A stretch of DNA of 64,000 nt from DASYQD01 sp036005845 (lineage in GTDB: Bacteria > Acidobacteriota > Thermoanaerobaculia > Multivoradales > JAIOJS01): NCBI GenBank assembly GCA_036005845.1, contig DASYQD010000055.1:8174-72173 (forward strand), read 5' to 3'. Position 1 is the first letter of the stretch; each line of letters begins with the position of its first letter. Of this stretch, positions 59,439-64,000 are shown one piece after another. Under the pieces are notes generated by a model. The model did not search any database. It was given only the letters and a program-made list of their open reading frames with translations, and was not told where the DNA came from. The translations under genes were made by a program, and so were the position numbers.

Positions 59439-59945
59439 ATGAAGATGAACGAGCTCTACCTCGCCCAGCTCGAGCGCGAGATGGTGGGTTCGCGCAAGGC
59501 GCTGGAGCGCGTGCCCGAAGGCAGGCCCGACTGGAAACCGCACCCGAAGTCGATGGCGCTGGGCTACCTCGCCACCCTGGTGGCGACGATGCCGGCGTGG
59601 ATCGCGATGGCGGTCGACCAGGATTCGCTCGACCTCAACCCTCCGGGCGGCGGCGGCTACAAGGCGCCGACGTGGAGCACCACCGCCGAGCTGATCGCGG
59701 CCCTCGACGACTCGATCGCCAAGGCGAAGGCGGCGTTGGCGGGCACCAACGACGAGCACCTGCTGACGCCGTGGAAGCTGCTCGCCGGCGGCCACGTGGT
59801 GATGGAGCAGCCGCGCCACGTGGTGGTCGAGGACACCTTCTGCCACCTGTCGCACCATCGCGGCCAGCTCACCGTCTACCTGCGGTTGAACGACGTCGCG
59901 GTGCCGTCGATCTACGGGCCGACGGCGGACGAGAAGACGTTCTGA
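59439..59945 (+). CDS. DinB-family protein
   Basis: A 168-residue four-helix-bundle protein of the DinB type, with HHRGQLTVYLR near the C-terminus and an N-terminal histidine-lacking helix (ALERVPEGRPDWKPHPKS). Members include metal-dependent thiol transferases; the activity here is unknown. GGAGG lies 9 nt before ATG 59439. It is divergent from the binding-protein gene, with TAGTAT as a possible -10 box 27 nt upstream. Confidence 0.85.
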   Translation: MKMNELYLAQLEREMVGSRKALERVPEGRPDWKPHPKSMALGYLATLVATMPAWIAMAVDQDSLDLNPPGGGGYKAPTWSTTAELIAALDDSIAKAKAALAGTNDEHLLTPWKLLAGGHVVMEQPRHVVVEDTFCHLSHHRGQLTVYLRLNDVAVPSIYGPTADEKTF

Positions 59946-59984
59946 CGCAGCCGGCGCGCGCGGGCGCCAGCCATGCGCGGCGGC

Positions 59985-60797
59985 TCAGCCGAAGATCGCC
60001 ACCACCTGGCGGCTGAGGGCGGCGAGGCGGCCGGCCGGGCTCCACAGCCGCGCGGCGGCGTGGGCGTAGCCGTCGCGGGCGGACTCGAGCTCGGCGTGGT
60101 AGAGCCACCAGCCGTCCGGCTCGGGCACGGGCTCGATGGGCAGCAGCTCGATCGCCCAGGTCATCGAGGCGGCCGGCGCCGGCGCGGCGAAGCGCGACAC
60201 CGCGGGCGAGGGCCAGGCGTCGACGAGGCCGAGCCGGTGCTCTTCGCCCACCTGCCGCTCGCCGGGGAAGCGGCACCAGCCGCCGAGCTCGCGGACGTCG
60301 GCGCCGGCGTACGGGCGCGCGCCGAATGCCAGGCGGTAATCGACGAACCGGGTGAACTCCGGACCTGGCGCGCCGAGCGGCAGCAGCAGCGGCAGCTCGT
60401 CGGGAGGCGGCAGCGGCGGCGGCGGCGGCGCCGGCACGTCGACCGCGGAGGGGCGAGCGCCGCCGAAACTCACCAGCGCGACGCAGCCCAGCTCGCCGCC
60501 CTGCGCGACCTCCACCTGCACGCTGCTCACCGCGCGGCCGTGGCGCAGCTCGCGCAGGCGAATGTCCACCTCGCCGACGCCGATCGGCGCCGGGAAGGTG
60601 GCAACCAGCGATCGGCACGGCCGCGGCTCGGGCAGCGTGCGCCGCGCGGCCACCAGCGCTTGCCCGAGCACGATGCCGCCGAAAGTGGCGCGGCCCTGCG
60701 CCCAGCCCGGCGGAATGGCGGCCGTCGCGCGGTCGCCGGCGAAGCTCGTGAGCGAGACGGCGGCGGCGAAGCCGGGGACGGCGAGCTCGGGCGTCAT
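59985..60797 (-). CDS. thioesterase-like double hot-dog protein
   Basis: A 270-residue protein of the TesB-like thioesterase superfamily. TFGGIVLGQALVAARRTLPEPRPCRSLVATF lies in the first hot-dog and WWLYHAELESARDGYAHAAARLW in the second (family hallmarks, each a separate motif). A Pro-rich linker of about 15 residues (PAPPPPPLPPPDELP) joins them. It would hydrolyse acyl-CoA in the cytoplasm. TAGGAT precedes the ATG by 9 nt. Confidence 0.82.
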   Translation of the reverse strand: MTPELAVPGFAAAVSLTSFAGDRATAAIPPGWAQGRATFGGIVLGQALVAARRTLPEPRPCRSLVATFPAPIGVGEVDIRLRELRHGRAVSSVQVEVAQGGELGCVALVSFGGARPSAVDVPAPPPPPLPPPDELPLLLPLGAPGPEFTRFVDYRLAFGARPYAGADVRELGGWCRFPGERQVGEEHRLGLVDAWPSPAVSRFAAPAPAASMTWAIELLPIEPVPEPDGWWLYHAELESARDGYAHAAARLWSPAGRLAALSRQVVAIFG

Positions 60798-60827
60798 GTG
60801 CGCGCGATCCTAGCTTGGCAACTGCGT

Positions 60828-60833
60828 TAGCTT
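60828..60833 (+). promoter_or_regulatory. -10 box (TAGCTT) for a leaderless phosphodiesterase transcript
   Basis: TAGCTT is followed by 7 nt (CACGGCA) and the ATG at 60841, again with no ribosome-binding site. Confidence 0.4.
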
Positions 60834-60840
60834 CACGGCA

Positions 60841-62277
60841 ATGAGAACAGGAGAGTCGAACGCTCTCGGAGTCGGCACCGGTTTGTTGGCGATCGGACTC
60901 GCCCTCGCGGCGCTGCGGGCGCTCGCGGCGGCGCCGCCCAGCGCGCAGCCGACAGTCACGCCGTCGCCGAGCGCTTCCCGCCTCGCCGACCACGTCGTCC
61001 TCCTCTCCATCGACGGCATGCGGCCCGAGATGTACCGCGACGCGAGCTGGCCCGCGCCGACGCTGCAGCAGCTCGCGCGCGAGGGCGGGCATGCAGACGC
61101 GGTCTTCGGCGTCTTCCCCTCGGTCACCTACCCGACGCACACCACGATCGTCACCGGCGCGCTGCCGGCGCGGCACGGCATCTTCTTCAACACGCCGTTC
61201 GAGCCGGCGGGGCCGACCGGCCGCTGGTACTGGGAGGCGTCGGCGATCCGCGTGCCGACGCTGTGGACGGCCGCGCGCGGCGCCGGGCTCACCACCGCGG
61301 CCGTCTCGTGGCCGGTCAGCGTCGGCGCCGACATCGACTGGAACGTGCCGGAGATCTGGCCGCTCGACGAGGGCGGCTCGATCGTCGCCGAGACACGCCG
61401 CCACGCCTCGCCGCCCGGCCTGCTCGAAGAGCTCGAGCGCGCGGCCACCGGCGCGCTGCGCGACGAGACCTGGAAGCTGGGCGAGATGGCGCGCGACGAC
61501 CGCGTCGCCGAGATGGCCGCTTACCTGCTCGAGAAGAAGAAGCCGGCGCTGCTGCTCGTGCACCTGCTCACCGTCGACCATTTCGAGCACGAGCACGGCC
61601 GCGATCATCCGCTCGTGCGCCGCGCGCTCGCCGCCGCCGACCGCGGGCTCGCGCGGCTGGTCGAGGCGGCGGAGCGCGCCGGCATCCGCGAGCGCACCAC
61701 CTTCGTCGTCACCGGCGACCACGGTTTCTCTGACATCCACGCGAAGCTGGCGCCCAACGTGTGGCTGGTGGAGGCGGGGCTGCGCGAGGCGAGACGCGAC
61801 CGCGGGAACTGGCGCGCCCATTTCCACGTCAGCTCCGCCTCGGCGTTCCTCATCCTCCGCGACCCCGCCGACAGCGACGCCGTGCGCGTGCGCGAGGTGC
61901 TGGCGGCGCAGCCGCCCGACGTGCGGCGGCTCTTCCGCGTCGTCGAGCGCGACGAGCTCGACCGCCTCGGCGCCGCTCCCGGCGTGCCGCTGGCGCTCGC
62001 CTACGCGCTCGGCGTCGGCGGCTCGGGCGAGTACACGGGCCCGGCGGTCGTTCCCGCCGAGGGCGGCGATCACGGCTACCTGCCCGACGAGCCCGGCCTG
62101 CAGACCGGCCTCGTCGCCTGGGGCGCCGGCGTGCGCGCGGGCGCGGTGCTGCCGCGGATGCGGAGCGCCGACACGGCGCCGCTCGTCGCGCGGCTGCTCG
62201 GCCTGCCCTTCGCGGCGCCCGACGGCGTGCTGCCGCCGGGCCTCCTCGCCGAGCCGGCGGCGCATCCGGCGCCGTAG
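60841..62277 (+). CDS. alkaline-phosphatase-superfamily phosphodiesterase (NPP type)
   Basis: A 478-residue exported enzyme with a signal peptide (about 1-31). The metal aspartate is D58 (LLSIDGMRPEM) and the nucleophile T96 (FPSVTYPTHT); DHFEHEHG, TGDHGF and a later GGDHGY complete the two-zinc site. The pattern matches ectonucleotide pyrophosphatase/phosphodiesterases rather than alkaline phosphatase. Substrates may be nucleotides or phosphodiester lipids. A TAGCTT box 7 nt before the ATG suggests leaderless expression. The EamA gene follows 15 bp downstream. Confidence 0.87.
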   Translation: MRTGESNALGVGTGLLAIGLALAALRALAAAPPSAQPTVTPSPSASRLADHVVLLSIDGMRPEMYRDASWPAPTLQQLAREGGHADAVFGVFPSVTYPTHTTIVTGALPARHGIFFNTPFEPAGPTGRWYWEASAIRVPTLWTAARGAGLTTAAVSWPVSVGADIDWNVPEIWPLDEGGSIVAETRRHASPPGLLEELERAATGALRDETWKLGEMARDDRVAEMAAYLLEKKKPALLLVHLLTVDHFEHEHGRDHPLVRRALAAADRGLARLVEAAERAGIRERTTFVVTGDHGFSDIHAKLAPNVWLVEAGLREARRDRGNWRAHFHVSSASAFLILRDPADSDAVRVREVLAAQPPDVRRLFRVVERDELDRLGAAPGVPLALAYALGVGGSGEYTGPAVVPAEGGDHGYLPDEPGLQTGLVAWGAGVRAGAVLPRMRSADTAPLVARLLGLPFAAPDGVLPPGLLAEPAAHPAP

Positions 62278-62292
62278 CTCGCACCACCGCCG

Positions 62293-63186
62293 ATGGCGAC
62301 GCCGCAGAGCCGCCGCAACCTCGGCGCCATCCTCTGGATGCTGGCCGCGGTCGCCGTGCTGTCGCTGATGGACGCGGCGATGAAGTGGCTGGCGCCGCAC
62401 TACCCGGCGCTGCAGGTGGCGGCGATGCGCGGCATGGCGTCGCTGCCCGTCGTCGTCATCTGGCTGGCGTTGCGCGGCGAGCTGCGGCAAGTCGTGCGAG
62501 TGCGCTGGGCCCTGCAGCTCGCGCGCGCCGCGATGTCGGTCCTGATGCTCACCTGTTTCATCTACGCCGTGCGGACGCTGCCGCTCGCCGACGCCTACTC
62601 GATCTTCTTCGTCTCGCCGCTGCTGATCACCGCGCTGTCGGTGCCGCTGCTCGGCGAGCGCGTCGATGCGCGGCGCTGGGCGGCGATCGGGTGCGGCCTG
62701 CTCGGCGTCCTGGTCGTGCTGCGGCCGAGCGGCGCCGGCACGCTGACCCTCGCCGGCGTCGCGGCGCTCGCCGCCGCGGTCTGCTACTCGCTGTCGGCGA
62801 TCACCGTGCGCGTGCTCGGCCGCACCGACTCGACGGGCAGCATGATGTTCTGGTTCACCTCGATCGTCGGTTTCGGCGCCGGCGCCCTGGCGGCGCCGCG
62901 GTGGGTGGCGCTGCGCCCCGAGCACTGGCCGGTGATCGCCGTCGTGGCGGTGACTGGCGCGTTCGGCCAGTACGCCATAACCGAGGCGTTCCGCCGCGGC
63001 GAGGCGTCGGTCGTGGCGCCCTTCGAGTACACCGCCATCGCCATGGGCATCACTCTCGACTGGCGGCTCTGGTCGACCCGGCCGCAGGCACGGATGCTCG
63101 GCGGCGCCACCATCGTCATCGCCGCCGGCCTCTACCTCGTCCACCGCGAGCGCTCACGGCCGCGGCTGGAGGCCGAGCACCCGTAG
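62293..63186 (+). CDS. EamA/DMT-superfamily transporter
   Basis: A 297-residue membrane protein with ten hydrophobic segments in two EamA repeats of five. The first repeat has LMLTCFIYAVRTLPLADAYSIFFVSPLL and the second GEASVVAPFEYTAIAMG (both hallmarks). Members export amino acids or metabolites. It follows the phosphodiesterase gene and may share its transcript. Confidence 0.87.
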   Translation: MATPQSRRNLGAILWMLAAVAVLSLMDAAMKWLAPHYPALQVAAMRGMASLPVVVIWLALRGELRQVVRVRWALQLARAAMSVLMLTCFIYAVRTLPLADAYSIFFVSPLLITALSVPLLGERVDARRWAAIGCGLLGVLVVLRPSGAGTLTLAGVAALAAAVCYSLSAITVRVLGRTDSTGSMMFWFTSIVGFGAGALAAPRWVALRPEHWPVIAVVAVTGAFGQYAITEAFRRGEASVVAPFEYTAIAMGITLDWRLWSTRPQARMLGGATIVIAAGLYLVHRERSRPRLEAEHP

Positions 63187-63194
63187 AAAGCCGG

Positions 63195-64000
63195 TCACCG
63201 CCCGCGAACGAACTCCCGGATGTCGTGCGCCAGCCGCGCGCGGTCTTCGTCCCGCACGTACATCATGTGGCCCGCCTGGTAGTAGTGGAACTGGATGCGG
63301 TCTTGCGGGATGCCGGTGCGCGACAGCGCGTACTCGGCGGCAAAGAAGGGCGTCGCGAAGTCGTAGTAGCCCTGGGCGACGAAGATGCGCAGGCCGGCGT
63401 TCTCGCGCAACGCCTGTCCGAGATAGGGCGCGACGTTGAGGTAGGCATTGGTGTCGCGCTCGCCGATGCGCCAGTCCCAGTCGCGGCCGACGCTGCTGAT
63501 CGACTGGTACTCGCGGTCGGTGACGAAGCCCAGCTCGTCGCGCTCCCAGGCGTTGACCGCCGCGGTATAGCCGGCGTCGATGCCGTAGAAGCTGGGGTCG
63601 TCGTCGGGCGTCTCGCCGGCGTTGTCGTAGTCGCGGCCGGTGTAGCGCGAGTCCAGCCGGCCGACCGTCAGCCCGCGATCGCGCAGCAGCTCTTTGTAGA
63701 AGCGGTCCGGCGTGACGCGCAGGTCGGCGAGCTCGAGGTAGGCCTCGCTGAGGCCGGTGAAGCGCGACAGCTCGCGACGGATCGCCGCGCGCTCGTCCGC
63801 CGGCAGCCGCTGCCCCTTGAGCAGGGCGGCGGCATACGGCCCGAGCGCGAACTGGCGCGCCTCCTCGACGAACTGGTCGACCGAGGGCGCGCTCGCCTTC
63901 TTGTGGTAGAGCGCGGTGGCCGCCATCGACGGCAGGTTGGTGATGTAGCTGAGCTCGTTGCCCGGCGTGTCGGCGCCGGCGGCGAAGTCGAGCACGGTCG
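63195..64000 (-). CDS. S10-type serine carboxypeptidase, N-terminal part outside window
   Basis: The C-terminal 268 residues of a peptidase S10-like protein. The catalytic Asp-type region (QGYYDFATPFFAAEYALSRTGIP) and the His-type region (YYQAGHMMYVRDEDRARLAHDIREFV, a family hallmark) are visible; the Ser nucleophile should lie beyond the right edge. The frame is open to the last base. It is convergent with the EamA gene, with 8 bp between the stops. Such enzymes are usually exported and trim C-terminal residues. Confidence 0.8.
   Translation of the reverse strand, partial: TVLDFAAGADTPGNELSYITNLPSMAATALYHKKASAPSVDQFVEEARQFALGPYAAALLKGQRLPADERAAIRRELSRFTGLSEAYLELADLRVTPDRFYKELLRDRGLTVGRLDSRYTGRDYDNAGETPDDDPSFYGIDAGYTAAVNAWERDELGFVTDREYQSISSVGRDWDWRIGERDTNAYLNVAPYLGQALRENAGLRIFVAQGYYDFATPFFAAEYALSRTGIPQDRIQFHYYQAGHMMYVRDEDRARLAHDIREFVRGR

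Noticed and set aside
1..64000. tRNA, rRNA, insertion sequences, prophage genes
   Set aside because: I read both strands for tRNA T-loop signatures, transposase motifs and phage structural genes and saw none. Small RNAs cannot be excluded by eye.

Overview
The window is a very GC-rich stretch of bacterial chromosome, densely coded on both strands. Outer-membrane parts (a TonB-dependent receptor, a complete RND efflux pump with outer-membrane factor, a PilT-type ATPase) show a diderm organism. The VWFA-type secreted protein, the FecR protein, the HYR-like and C25 peptidase proteins, and the frequent lack of Shine-Dalgarno sites would fit an Acidobacteriota-like soil organism. That assignment is an inference from gene content, not proof. 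I see no rRNA, tRNA, CRISPR array, insertion sequence or prophage.

Region 1 (1-11.0 kb). After the end of an RNB-domain ribonuclease comes a nearly complete purine-ring degradation cluster on the plus strand: guanine deaminase, the three xanthine dehydrogenase subunits (Mo, 2Fe-2S, FAD), allantoinase, an allantoicase fused to OHCU decarboxylase, hydroxyisourate hydrolase and a short PuuD-type urate oxidase. Together they would take guanine to ureidoglycolate and urea. A palindromic interspersed repeat sits between two xanthine dehydrogenase genes, and a MazEF-like toxin-antitoxin pair on the opposite strand splits the cluster. A Uma2 endonuclease follows.

Region 2 (11-19 kb) holds an alpha/beta-hydrolase lipoprotein, a DUF2277 protein, a GNAT enzyme, an MntA/HepT pair, a VWA protein, a histidine-rich secreted protein, a repeat protein with CysCys pairs and a FecR protein. 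Region 3 (19-31.7 kb) holds a TonB receptor translationally coupled to a GH-A-clan glycosidase, whose frame runs without a stop into a SAM methyltransferase through a U7 slippery sequence. An esterase, a nucleotidyltransferase, a CoxG-like protein, a Pro/Ala-rich secreted protein, a CitE-like lyase, a PilZ protein and a sulfotransferase with a coiled coil follow.

Region 4 (31.7-46.6 kb): a membrane glycosyltransferase, a C25 (gingipain-like) peptidase coupled to an FN3 lipoprotein, a membrane-protein/TPR pair, an RND efflux operon ending in its TetR gene, and a PilT-type ATPase with a duplicated N-terminal module.

Region 5 (46.6-64 kb): an eleven-gene minus-strand run (binding protein without signal peptide, molybdopterin oxidoreductase, potABCD-type polyamine transporter, MaoC, hydroxyacid dehydrogenase, CAT-like, radical SAM, amidase), then a DinB protein, a thioesterase, a phosphodiesterase, an EamA transporter and part of an S10 carboxypeptidase.

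Across the window several genes have a TAnnnT box 6-7 nt before the start codon and no ribosome-binding site, which suggests leaderless transcripts.
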